Shown piece by piece: positions 5,100 through 12,577 of a stretch of DNA of 13,859 nucleotides. The notes beneath the pieces are model-generated. The model saw nothing but the letters and a program-made list of their open reading frames with translations, searched no databases and was not told the origin of the DNA. Each line of letters opens with the position of its first letter. Positions within the stretch are counted from its first letter, which is position 1. The DNA comes from Candidatus Brocadiaceae bacterium (lineage in GTDB: Bacteria > Planctomycetota > MHYJ01 > JACQXL01 > CAKKQI01), in assembly GCA_919901895.1 (NCBI GenBank), contig CAKKQI010000090.1:1-13859 (forward strand), in the 5' to 3' direction. Both the position numbers and the translations under genes were made by a program.

Positions 5100-6416
5100 T
5101 CAGCGTTTAGTGGCGACGCTGACCTCAGCGCACAAAATCGGTGGTATCAACCCACCGCCTAAAGAAAGGGGATAAGCCGTATCGCCGACATCAACTACAT
5201 TCTTTAGGGTCTGATAAATATTGCCGGCGATCATAGCATCTTTCACCCGCCCGATTATTTCACCGTTCTCAACATACATACCGGGGCAGACCCCCACGGA
5301 ATAATCACCATTGGGTATATTCCCGCTGTGACCGCCGAGCGCACCTTCAAGAATAATGCCGCGGTCAATTGACTTAATCAGTTGGGCTAATGATTTCTGA
5401 CCCGCTTTGATATTAAGATAGGCAAGAAAAGGAGTTGGTTTTACTTTAAGCGAATCTCCCCCCCACATATTTATTTTATATCCATGACCGGTCGGTTTTG
5501 TCTTTAACTTGCCGGCATAATTCAAGTCGTAGTAAAAGTTTTTTAAGACACCGTTTTCCACCACCGGAAAAAATTGCGTCGGGACTCCTTCATCATCAAA
5601 CGGCCGGGCCGCCGGGTATCGGTCGTTTAAGGGGTCGTCATAAACGGTTATTTTATCAGACCATATTTTCTCGCCCATTTTATCTGCAATGGGCGATATT
5701 TTCTCATAGATACTTTTACCGCTGGTCCCGCTCAGGATACGCCCGGTAAACGTAAACAGACTATAAGGCATAAACAGCACCTTCATTTTACCGCCTTCGG
5801 GTGTTACTACTTTTGACGATAGGTTATAAAGACTGATTATTTCTTTGATGAGATTATCAGGCATCGGTTCAAACTTCTTGCTTATAAAAACCCGGATAAT
5901 CCCGGCGGCTGAACCCGGAAATATTACATTACCGGTCATATAATATCCGGTATTTTTAAAAGAGATATCCGTTCCGGCCGTGTTAATAATACGAGTTTGG
6001 TCAATCGCGGTACCGGACTGCATCATAATTTCACCGTTAGCGCTGGACTTTAACAATTCGCAAACCCGGCTACATTCCTCAACCAGTTTAGTATTGGCTA
6101 TTTCCTCAAGAGATGTGTCGTAGGTATCAAGTTGGATGGTTTTTGTCGTTAAAGGGAAATCATAATTTGCTGCTACTCCGCCTTTGAGTGAGTCCAAAGC
6201 GTTCTGGATAAGTTCTTCACGGTTCTGGATATTCTTGGTGTAGGCAAATCCAAGTTTATTGTCTTTAATTATCCGCAAACTTAGACCGGACTGGAAGTTG
6301 GTCTCAATATCGTGTAGTTTGGCATTTTCAAAGGAGACGGAATTAATATTATGCTGGAGCGAATAGACTTCAGCTTTATCACAAGACTTTTTGGCCAGTT
6401 CCATTAATTTTTCCAT
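5100..6416 (-). CDS. pmbA: TldE/PmbA, non-catalytic partner of the TldD metalloprotease
   Basis: The 438-residue protein matches the TldE (PmbA) family, which pairs with TldD in a heteromeric Zn protease that unfolds and cleaves small peptides. In E. coli the pair processes microcin B17 and degrades the CcdA antitoxin. Recognisable features include the N-terminal YSLQHNINSVSFENAKLHDIE segment, FDDEGVPTQ (about 274-282) and GALGGHSGNIPNGDYSVGV near the C-terminus, plus GRVKDAMIAGNIYQTLKNV. There is no HExxxH motif, as expected for this subunit. Its ATG overlaps the tldD stop by one base (TAATG), so the two are translationally coupled and probably made in equal amounts. No RiPP precursor or biosynthesis gene is nearby, so a general proteolytic role is more likely than peptide maturation here. 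Confidence 0.95.
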   Translation of the reverse strand: MEKLMELAKKSCDKAEVYSLQHNINSVSFENAKLHDIETNFQSGLSLRIIKDNKLGFAYTKNIQNREELIQNALDSLKGGVAANYDFPLTTKTIQLDTYDTSLEEIANTKLVEECSRVCELLKSSANGEIMMQSGTAIDQTRIINTAGTDISFKNTGYYMTGNVIFPGSAAGIIRVFISKKFEPMPDNLIKEIISLYNLSSKVVTPEGGKMKVLFMPYSLFTFTGRILSGTSGKSIYEKISPIADKMGEKIWSDKITVYDDPLNDRYPAARPFDDEGVPTQFFPVVENGVLKNFYYDLNYAGKLKTKPTGHGYKINMWGGDSLKVKPTPFLAYLNIKAGQKSLAQLIKSIDRGIILEGALGGHSGNIPNGDYSVGVCPGMYVENGEIIGRVKDAMIAGNIYQTLKNVVDVGDTAYPLSLGGGLIPPILCAEVSVATKR

Positions 6417-7780
6417 TATACTCCCCCTACGACCAGTTTATTAACGAGGATATGGGGACCGCCGTGGCAGGAGCGGATATTCATCTGCCCTTTTCCGCAT
6501 CCGCCGGTTTTACCCAGGACCAATTCATTCCCGACGGCGGCAATATCTTTAAGGGTCTGGTAGAGATTGCCTGATATGTTTATATCACGAACCATCTCTG
6601 CCTTTTTACCGTTTTCCACAAGATAGGCATACTGGGCGCCGAAACTAAAATTTTCACCTGCGGTCTGGCCGCCTTTGGCATCTACCACATATAATCCATC
6701 GCCGAGTATTTTAATCAAAGTATCCAAACTGTTCGTGCCCGGTTCAATGAAGATATTACCCATTCTGATAATGGGCGCATAGTGATAATCCTCGGCAACA
6801 TTGTGTCCGGAAAGCGGTTCATTAAACTCAGCGGCCGTCCGCCTGGAATGTAGTCGTCCGGTTAAGATACCGTTTTTAACGAGTTGCGTCCGTCGTACTT
6901 TTACCCCCTCGTCATCATATTTATAGAATCCGAGCTGGTTATTCATTGGAGCGTCATCAATGATATTCAGGATATCACTGCCGATCTTATGGCCGATTCT
7001 CATTTTTTCACGCATGGCCGGCAGTGCTTCAATAATATCCGCTTCTGAAAAATGACCAAAGGCTTCATGAGCAAAGACACCGGCCAGGTCGGGATTCAGG
7101 ATGCAGTTATAGATTCCACCTTTGACCGGTTTGGCGCTCAAGAGGTCAATCGCAATGGCCGTGCGTTCTTCAAGGTGTTTCTCCTGGTTCCGCACGGTTG
7201 AAAAACCGTTACTGCCTCCTGCACCGACCCGGACATTCTGGGTGAGATTACCATCTTTGCTGATAATTGAACCACCCAGTTGCGTGGTTATTAAATCTTC
7301 TCGTATCTCGGTTCCTTCAGTGCTGACAAAATATTTTTCCCTGATGGTTTCAAGATAACTGATATTAGTGGTAACTATTTTCTGATGCTGCAGGGGAAGA
7401 TCATTATATTTCCGGACCAGTTCAAGTTTTTCCGCCATAGAAATTTTCCTGGGGTCTTCTTTGAGTGGCGGGATAAAAGTATCATTGATGGCTTCAGTCT
7501 TAGCTAATCTGATCGGTTCTTTCATAGTCTTACCGATAAGTCGTGCATTTTCCGTAGCAAACCTGATTGCCTTTTCAGCCTCGGTTTGTTTGGTAAAAAT
7601 TGCAGAGGCGAAACCTCCTTTATCAAGGACCCGAATAACATAGCCGTCTGTTGAACTTGACCCAATCTGGGAGAGTTCCTTACCGTTAAAAGTGATAACG
7701 GTATCCTTTTTAATCTCGTAGCGGATATCAGCATAATCCGCCTGGCTCTTATTAATAATTTTACGGATTGTATCAAACAT
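6416..7780 (-). CDS. tldD: TldD zinc metalloprotease subunit
   Basis: The 454-residue protein is TldD, the catalytic half of the TldD/TldE protease. The zinc motif HEAFGH (238-243) is an HExxxH site in VFAHEAFGHFSEADII, and the third ligand is probably Cys428 in the C-terminal TGGCGKGQ segment. GGPHILVNKLVVGG at the C-terminus is also typical. YKYDDEGVKVRR (287-298) and GRLHSRRTAAEF (308-319) are family-conserved. The ATG at 7780 lacks a clear Shine-Dalgarno sequence. Upstream on the minus strand TTGACG (7844-7839) is a possible -35 and TATAAA (7806-7801) lies near the start, but their spacing does not form one good promoter. The gene diverges from the mla operon across about 180 bp, and tldE follows directly. 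Confidence 0.96.
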   Translation of the reverse strand: MFDTIRKIINKSQADYADIRYEIKKDTVITFNGKELSQIGSSSTDGYVIRVLDKGGFASAIFTKQTEAEKAIRFATENARLIGKTMKEPIRLAKTEAINDTFIPPLKEDPRKISMAEKLELVRKYNDLPLQHQKIVTTNISYLETIREKYFVSTEGTEIREDLITTQLGGSIISKDGNLTQNVRVGAGGSNGFSTVRNQEKHLEERTAIAIDLLSAKPVKGGIYNCILNPDLAGVFAHEAFGHFSEADIIEALPAMREKMRIGHKIGSDILNIIDDAPMNNQLGFYKYDDEGVKVRRTQLVKNGILTGRLHSRRTAAEFNEPLSGHNVAEDYHYAPIIRMGNIFIEPGTNSLDTLIKILGDGLYVVDAKGGQTAGENFSFGAQYAYLVENGKKAEMVRDINISGNLYQTLKDIAAVGNELVLGKTGGCGKGQMNIRSCHGGPHILVNKLVVGGV

Positions 7781-7871
7781 ATTCTGAGGGGCGATTTTCC
7801 TTTATAGACAACTCTATTAAGCCAAAGGGAAAACTATCCGTCAAGAAAAATTTCCGCAAATTGCTTGCTTC

Positions 7872-7899
7872 TTGATATAACAAAAATGTATAATAAAAT
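7872..7899 (+). promoter_or_regulatory. Candidate promoter of the mlaEFD operon
   Basis: TTGATA (7872-7877; 5 of 6) and TAAAAT (7894-7899; 5 of 6) are 16 bp apart. An overlapping alternative uses TTGCTT (7865-7870) with a perfect TATAAT (7889-7894) at 18 bp. Either would start transcription about 30-60 nt before mlaE. Confidence 0.5.
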
Positions 7900-7962
7900 A
7901 CTATCAAAATATTCAATCTGATCGGTTATTTTATTCTCTTGCCCCTGACATATTTTCTTAAT

Positions 7963-8697
7963 ATGCTGTTAAGAACTTATCTGGTGTTAAAATCTTCTTT
8001 AGCCGAGCGCCGGCATCAGAAACGGCTTCCTTTAAAAACTACTTCTTTCCAGATATTTTTTACGGGTATCCAGGCCTTACCTATTATTATCCTGGCCGGA
8101 TTGGTCTTAGGGACGGCCGTGATTGCCGAATTAGCCACCATTTTGCCGACTTTTGGAGCAAGCCAATATATAGAACGGCTTAGTATTATCGTCCTGGTCC
8201 GGGAATTAATTCCGGTTATCACCGCCTTGATTATTATCGGCCGCTCCGGCTCGGCTATGGCGACCGAACTGGGTAACATGAAACTTAACCGGGAAATTGA
8301 ATTATTAGATAGTCTGGGTATCAATCTTGATTATTTTCTGGTCTTGCCGCGGCTGATTGGCACCGTGGTCTCAACCGTTTGTTTAACCGTTATTTTTATT
8401 ACCGTGGCTCTGGTCGGCGGTTTTCTCATCGCTAAAAATTTCGTCCCGGCTTCCAATACCCTTATTTTTAATCAGTTAATCTCCGCTTTAAATTATGATG
8501 ATATCATTGTCTCGCTCCTGAAAGCCGGTCTTTTCGGCTGGGTCATCAGTATTATTAATTGTATCCAGGGGCTGGCGGTCCGGAAATCTTTCACCGAAGT
8601 TCCCCAGGTGACCACCAGGGGCGTGATGAATTCTATTATTTTTTGTTTTATCTTCAGTGTTTTTATTTCATTATATGTTTTTCCGGCGTATCTATGA
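7963..8697 (+). CDS. mlaE: MlaE-type ABC transporter permease (lipid transport)
   Basis: From the ATG at 7963 the product is 244 residues, close to the usual 250-260 for MlaE, the inner-membrane permease of MCE lipid transporters. It has an amphipathic N-terminus, then hydrophobic helices starting at IQALPIIILAGLVLGTAVI and ending with the C-terminal SIIFCFIFSVFISLYVF. The hallmark region LVRELIPVITALIIIGRSGSAMATELGNMK, followed by EIELLDSLGIN, is the conserved MlaE coupling segment. A TTG at 7939 gives 8 more residues; neither start has a Shine-Dalgarno sequence, and the ATG is chosen on codon grounds. Its stop overlaps the mlaF start (ATGA), so the two are translationally coupled. No mlaB (STAS) gene, the usual MlaF partner in E. 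coli, is in the window. Confidence 0.93.
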   Translation: MLLRTYLVLKSSLAERRHQKRLPLKTTSFQIFFTGIQALPIIILAGLVLGTAVIAELATILPTFGASQYIERLSIIVLVRELIPVITALIIIGRSGSAMATELGNMKLNREIELLDSLGINLDYFLVLPRLIGTVVSTVCLTVIFITVALVGGFLIAKNFVPASNTLIFNQLISALNYDDIIVSLLKAGLFGWVISIINCIQGLAVRKSFTEVPQVTTRGVMNSIIFCFIFSVFISLYVFPAYL

Positions 8698-9440
8698 TTG
8701 AAGCAACCTCTTATTTACAAATGGACCGAATTAGTTATCAAACCCCGATTATATCGGGGGCTCTTTTGCTTAATAACATCTCCCTGAATATTGCTTCCGG
8801 CGAATTTTTAGCTTTTACCGGAGACGACCTGACCGGAAAAACCTCACTTCTTAAACTCTGCGCCGGATTACTGGAACCAACCGGCGGCTGCATACGAATA
8901 CGGGGAAAACAACTATCCGGTTTTTCTTACCGGGAATTACAATTATTCCGGCAGAAGATCGGCTTTGTTTTGCAAAATGGCGTGCTGATTAATAATCTGA
9001 GCTTGAAAGAAAATATTACCTTGCCGCTCCGGTATCATTCCCGGTTAAGTGATGACTCAATCAACCGGTCGGCGGAAAAATATCTTGAATTATTAAATCT
9101 AACCGGGTATGCTAATGAACGGCCGGCGGAATTGTCTTTGGAAACCAGATTATTAACCGGTCTGGCTCGCGCGCTCATTGTTGAACCGGAATTACTGCTG
9201 CTGGATGAAATTTTTAGTTCGTTGAGCCGCGATAACCTTTGGCTGGTCATCAACCATTTAAAGGAAATTAAGGCCGAACGCCGCTTGACCTGCCTGGCGA
9301 CCACCGGTTTGGCCGATTTACTTTCTTCCTTCCCGGAGGGGCAATTAATCGATCGGCTGGTCGTCATAGAATCAGGTCAGGTGATTGAAGAAGGTGCAAC
9401 CCAATCCGTTCGGATGAATTTATTGAAAAAACAAGGGTAA
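8694..9440 (+). CDS. mlaF: MlaF-type ABC transporter ATPase with degenerate signature motif
   Basis: The 248-residue product is the ATP-binding subunit of the MCE transporter. The ATG at 8694 overlaps the mlaE stop (ATGA); a longer frame opening at 8559 runs inside mlaE and is rejected. The Walker A is GDDLTGKTS (43-51), the Q-loop glutamine is Q94 in FVLQNG, and Walker B is LLLLDE (167-172) with E172 retained. Two other key motifs are altered. The ABC signature, normally LSGGQ or LSGGM, reads LSLET (147-151), losing both glycines. The switch histidine, normally in VTHD, is replaced in LATTGLADLL (about T204). The D-loop SSLS is also unusual. The protein may have slow or altered ATPase activity, or may work with another ATPase. 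A CCCCGAT-type palindrome encodes T17-G22. Confidence 0.9.
   Translation: MIEATSYLQMDRISYQTPIISGALLLNNISLNIASGEFLAFTGDDLTGKTSLLKLCAGLLEPTGGCIRIRGKQLSGFSYRELQLFRQKIGFVLQNGVLINNLSLKENITLPLRYHSRLSDDSINRSAEKYLELLNLTGYANERPAELSLETRLLTGLARALIVEPELLLLDEIFSSLSRDNLWLVINHLKEIKAERRLTCLATTGLADLLSSFPEGQLIDRLVVIESGQVIEEGATQSVRMNLLKKQG
8743..8759. repeat. CCCCGAT..ATCGGGG palindrome inside mlaF
   Basis: CCCCGATTATATCGGGG has perfect 7-bp arms around TAT. It encodes TPIISG (residues 17-22) between the first and second strands of the ATPase, in frame. Confidence 0.75.
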
Positions 9441-9472
9441 GTTCTTTTTTCACATATCGTATTTTCGTCTTT

Positions 9473-9530
9473 TTCGTGTTTCGGGCCGCCTGTGGCGAGC
9501 CTCGCCCTTGTGGGCGGGAGGTTCGTGTTT
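9473..9530. repeat. 40-bp palindromic element flanked by 9-bp direct repeats
   Basis: TTCGTGTTT occurs at 9473-9481 and again at 9522-9530, bracketing a 40-bp GC-rich palindromic segment (9482-9521). That segment contains GGCGAGCCTCGCCC and GGGCGGGAGG, which pair around TTGT with a 2-nt bulge. The layout looks like an insertion with a target-site duplication. A related sequence in inverted orientation lies at 13821-13853. The element sits between mlaF and mlaD. Confidence 0.65.
9516..9521 (+). promoter_or_regulatory. mlaD ribosome binding site within the repeat
   Basis: GGGAGG lies 9 nt before the ATG at 9531 and decides this start over a GTG at 9492. It is in the right arm of the palindromic element and could be hidden when the hairpin forms. 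Confidence 0.6.
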
Positions 9531-10802
9531 ATGCAATATTCTCTTTCCGCCGTAGAAAAACTAATCGGTTTTTTCATCCTGCTGGTCTTAGTCCTGCTCG
9601 GTGCATTTTTTATTTTTAATATTAAAGAGGGGAAATTATTTGCCCGCCGGATGACGCTGTTTTCGGTTACCGATAAGGGTTACGGGCTGGTTAAAGGTAC
9701 CAATATTAAAGTAAACGGGATTATCGCCGGTACCATTACCGATATTAAATTAAACCGGGATAACACCGTGGTTATTACCATGAATATCTCCAGGCCCTTT
9801 GCCGAAAACATCCATAAAAATGCCGTGGCTGAAATAATTGAACCGCTGGCCCTGGGCAACCCCGAGATAAATATTTTGCCCGGGTCTTTGGACCAACCTT
9901 TGGTGGTGGCTGGTGATTTCATTGAAGCCCGACTGTCGGAAAGCCTGACCGCTAAATTAACCAGTAGTTTTAATGAAGTAGAAGCGACCATTAGCGAGAT
10001 TCATAAAACCGTGGAAAAAATCGGCCGGATGACCGAAAATCTGGAATCCATTACCAGGAAAATAGACCGAGGCGAAGGAAGTTTGGGAAAGATGGTTAAC
10101 GATACCGACCTCTATGACAGCGCCAAAGAAGCGGTTGATTCCACGCGCAGCATCGTGGAAGGCATCAAGTCAACCAAAATTTACGTCGGAGGCGAGACCA
10201 ATTATTATGCCCACCAGGATGTCTCCATCAGCGGAATTCATCTCAAGATTGTTCCGCGGGAATCACGCTATTTCTGGGTCGGCGGTAAGATTTTTTATCC
10301 GGCTAGCGACAGTAAAATCACACTGGCGGCCGATGAACCCGATTATAAAATTATGCCGGAACTGCTGATTGCCCAGAAAATCTTTGACAACCGGTTAACT
10401 CTGCGGGGCGGGCTGTTGGAAGGCCGGTTGGGCGGTGGTCTGGATTACGTTCCCTTTCCCGGTAAATCTGCCTCGCTCCAGCCAAAGCAGGACGGACCGG
10501 CCGACCAGTCATCTTCATCCCGATTAGGTCGGGACTCCACTGTTGCTACGTCAGCCGACTGGAAAGAAAATATCCTGTTGACCATTGAAGGGCGCGATGT
10601 CTTTGACGATGATGATTTCAACGAACAGATTGACGATTTTCTCCTGCGGGCGAAGGTAAAGATAAAATTCTTTAAATATTTCAATCTGGAAGTCGGCGGG
10701 GATAACCTGCTCCATGACCCGGCCTGGCTGGTGGGCATCGGGTTTGAATACCTGGATGAGGATATCAGTAAGATTGTCGGATTGATTGGTGCGGGGAAGT
10801 AG
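9531..10802 (+). CDS. mlaD: MlaD-like MCE protein with coiled coil and beta-rich, barrel-like C-terminus
   Basis: The 423-residue protein is more than twice the length of E. coli MlaD. Residues 9-30 form one inner-membrane anchor, and about 40-135 the MCE domain (KGTNIKVNGIIAGTI, LGNPEINILPG). Residues 136-215 are a helical, probably coiled-coil stretch with RGEGSLGKMVNDTDLYD (180-196), a motif common in long MCE proteins. Residues 215-415 alternate polar and hydrophobic residues in strand-like blocks (KIYVGGETNYYAH, YFWVGGKIFY, RLTLRGGLLEGRLGGGLDY, VGIGFEYLDED), suggestive of a small outer-membrane beta-barrel. A similar fusion is known in Veillonella parvula, where MlaD alone bridges the envelope. 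The ATG at 9531 has GGGAGG 9 nt upstream. Residues about 311-345 are a low-complexity Ser/Asp/Gln loop containing a palindrome-encoded segment. Confidence 0.88.
   Translation: MQYSLSAVEKLIGFFILLVLVLLGAFFIFNIKEGKLFARRMTLFSVTDKGYGLVKGTNIKVNGIIAGTITDIKLNRDNTVVITMNISRPFAENIHKNAVAEIIEPLALGNPEINILPGSLDQPLVVAGDFIEARLSESLTAKLTSSFNEVEATISEIHKTVEKIGRMTENLESITRKIDRGEGSLGKMVNDTDLYDSAKEAVDSTRSIVEGIKSTKIYVGGETNYYAHQDVSISGIHLKIVPRESRYFWVGGKIFYPASDSKITLAADEPDYKIMPELLIAQKIFDNRLTLRGGLLEGRLGGGLDYVPFPGKSASLQPKQDGPADQSSSSRLGRDSTVATSADWKENILLTIEGRDVFDDDDFNEQIDDFLLRAKVKIKFFKYFNLEVGGDNLLHDPAWLVGIGFEYLDEDISKIVGLIGAGK
10518..10534. repeat. TCCCGA..TCGGGA palindrome inside mlaD
   Basis: TCCCGATTAGGTCGGGA has perfect 6-bp arms around TTAGG. 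It encodes S330-R-L-G-R334 in a low-complexity loop of the barrel-like region. It resembles the CCCCGAT..ATCGGGG set, with a shorter stem. Confidence 0.65.
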
Positions 10803-10840
10803 AAAATACAATATTATGAAAACACGGAATAAATCAAACC

Positions 10841-10927
10841 TCAGAATTGACTTAAAAACTGCCGAATGCGGTTATGGTCACCAACAATAATCCAGCGGAT
10901 CAAGTTTTCTTGGAAACTAAATATCAT
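10841..10927 (-). CDS. Short ORF overlapping the antitoxin remnant, unknown
   Basis: An ATG at 10927 overlaps the stop of the AbrB-like remnant by an ATGA junction and encodes 28 residues starting MIFSFQENLIRW. The overlap is what one expects of an antitoxin-toxin pair, but the product is far shorter than any toxin I know and carries no recognisable motif. It may be a toxin stump or chance. Confidence 0.2.
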   Translation of the reverse strand: MIFSFQENLIRWIIVGDHNRIRQFLSQF

Positions 10928-11037
10928 CCTTCAATGACCATTGGCCGTAATATGATTTTAGAACACTCTGTATTAATAGCCAGATAACTTCCTATCTCGC
11001 AAGGTAGTTTTTTACGAATATCTTCCGGAATAGTAAT
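10924..11037 (-). pseudogene. AbrB/MazE-type antitoxin remnant (N-terminus missing)
   Basis: Directly after the stop of the M16 lipoprotein gene, and in the same frame, the minus strand reads ITIPEDIRKKL (residues 1-11 of 37), then SYLAINTECSKIILRPM and a stop at 10924. This matches the SpoVT/AbrB fold pattern ITIPKEIRKKLGI..GD.LEIEVEDGKIILKP found in VapB-, MazE- and AbrB-type DNA-binding antitoxins. The usual start (an MxxVTxKGQ-like strand) is absent and there is no start codon of its own, so it is a truncated gene. On the opposite strand a short stem followed by six T (10992-11013) might end mla transcription, but the stem is weak. Confidence 0.6.
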
Positions 11038-11043
11038 TAAGTT

Positions 11044-12558
11044 TTATTTCTCCAACTCAATCCGATTCACCGGACCGAATTCGCTCAGCGGCTGGTCAAA
11101 ACTACTCTCATCGCCCACCACCAGGTAAATTAAATCATCCGGTCGAAGATATTCCCGCGCCACCCGCTGAATGTCCTCTTTAGTTACCATGCTGACATTA
11201 TTACAATAAGTTTCAAAATAATCATCCGGCAGACCCAGCAGTTCAATATAAATGTAACTGCTGATGATTTGCTCCGGCCGGGAGAATTTAAAGACAAACT
11301 GGTTGATAATCGTATCCTTGGTATTCTGCAATTCTTCGTCCTTAACCGGTTCCTCCCTGATTTTTTTCAATTCATTTTGAATCAGGCCAATGGCCTTGGT
11401 GACGGTCTGGTTTTTTGTCTTGGTCTCCACCGCAAACATTCCCAGGTCTTTCGGCATTGCAAAATAACTCCAGACGCTATAAACTAATCCTTCTTTTTCC
11501 CTTAACTGTTGATAAAGACGGGAATGAGCGCCGTTACCCAGGATTCCGTTCATCAACATCAACGGAAAATAATCCGGTGAAGTTCGCGCCACGCCGATAT
11601 GGCCGGCGATCAGTGAAGACTGGACGATTTTTTTGGATACCAGATTAACTGATTTGGTATACCGGCGTTCCAATTTAGGCAAAACCGGTAAAGGAGCGGA
11701 TGGGCCGGCGGCGTTTTTAGCGCCAAAGGTTTTATTCAATAATTCCAGTAATTTATCTTTTTCAAAATCACCGGACACCCCGATAAAAAGATTATCGGGC
11801 GTGAAAAATTTTTGATGGAATTGAGTCAGGTTTTCACGCGTAATTGAAGTAATCGAAACCGGATTACCGTTAACCGGCCGGCCGTAAGGATGAATCGGAT
11901 AAACTAATTTCCGGAATTCCCGTGATTTAATGGCATCGGGGTTGTCGTTTTCCCGGCGCAATTCTTCCAGTAATTGCGATTTTTCAAATTCAATTTTCTT
12001 ATTGTCAAAAATCGGTTTGGTTAAAACTTCCTCCAGTAGAGCCAGACCCTGCGCCAGGTCCTGTTTCAACAGAGACATCTGAAAGTCAACTTCTTCGTGC
12101 TCAACCGAAACTTCCAGGGAAGCGGCCATATTTTCCAGCGCTTCGTCTAATTCTTCGGACGAACGGACTGCCGTTCCGCCGCTGCGTATCAGCGTTGCCG
12201 TCAGATTGGTTAATCCAGGTTTTTCAAGCGGGTCGTAAACAGCGCCGATCTTAAACCGGGCGATAATATTAACCAGTGGTAATTCACGGTCCGCCAGTAG
12301 ATAAAGAATTATTTTATTGCCCAGCGTTATCCGTTCCGGCTTAGGAATAGTCATATCCAGCGGTTTAAAAACAAGTTGGTCCGGATGGGAAACAATTACC
12401 GAGCCGGTTACGGTTTGGTTTTCTGGTTTTTTATTTGACAACTCCGAAGGAACCGATTTTGTTTCAAAAGGCTGAGTATCTTTAACAACCGGCGATTTAG
12501 AACAACCCGGTATTAATAAAGCCAGCAGCGTTATTAAACTTAATATTCTACCTGACAT
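11044..12558 (-). CDS. M16 family peptidase-like lipoprotein, non-catalytic subunit
   Basis: This 504-residue protein has a lipoprotein signal (MSGRILSLITLLALLIPGCS) with lipobox IPGC and Cys19, followed by Ser, which favours outer-membrane sorting. A 50-residue low-complexity linker leads into a two-domain M16 (pitrilysin/MPP-like) fold. The zinc motif HxxEH is lost: the aligned segment GLTNLTATLIRSGGT has N118, A121 and T122 where H, E and H would be. The R/Y pair typical of the non-catalytic partner is present in LREKEGLVYSVWSYF (R353, Y360). In bacterial M16B pairs such a subunit joins a catalytic one, here the gene upstream, 59 bp away on the same strand. The ATG at 12558 has no good Shine-Dalgarno sequence. 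The 3' end runs directly into an antitoxin remnant. Confidence 0.9.
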   Translation of the reverse strand: MSGRILSLITLLALLIPGCSKSPVVKDTQPFETKSVPSELSNKKPENQTVTGSVIVSHPDQLVFKPLDMTIPKPERITLGNKIILYLLADRELPLVNIIARFKIGAVYDPLEKPGLTNLTATLIRSGGTAVRSSEELDEALENMAASLEVSVEHEEVDFQMSLLKQDLAQGLALLEEVLTKPIFDNKKIEFEKSQLLEELRRENDNPDAIKSREFRKLVYPIHPYGRPVNGNPVSITSITRENLTQFHQKFFTPDNLFIGVSGDFEKDKLLELLNKTFGAKNAAGPSAPLPVLPKLERRYTKSVNLVSKKIVQSSLIAGHIGVARTSPDYFPLMLMNGILGNGAHSRLYQQLREKEGLVYSVWSYFAMPKDLGMFAVETKTKNQTVTKAIGLIQNELKKIREEPVKDEELQNTKDTIINQFVFKFSRPEQIISSYIYIELLGLPDDYFETYCNNVSMVTKEDIQRVAREYLRPDDLIYLVVGDESSFDQPLSEFGPVNRIELEK

Positions 12559-12577
12559 ATTTTGTTAGCTTTTCTCG

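Noticed and set aside
8559..8693. N-terminal extension of MlaF by 45 residues
   Set aside because: It overlaps the end of mlaE in another frame and encodes no ABC ATPase sequence; the ATG at 8694 gives the standard ATGA overlap and normal length.
9492..9530. GTG start 13 codons upstream for MlaD
   Set aside because: Those codons are repeat sequence with no ribosome binding site before them, whereas the ATG at 9531 has GGGAGG at 9 nt and begins the membrane anchor sensibly.
10445..10811. Minus-strand ORFs of about 86-97 codons opposite mlaD
   Set aside because: Serine/arginine-rich or otherwise featureless translations typical of antisense shadows over a well-supported gene.
10992..11013. 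Intrinsic terminator for the mla operon
   Set aside because: CTATC/GGTAG with six T is only a 5-bp stem including a G-T pair, lies about 190 nt after the mlaD stop and overlaps the antitoxin remnant; too weak to list.
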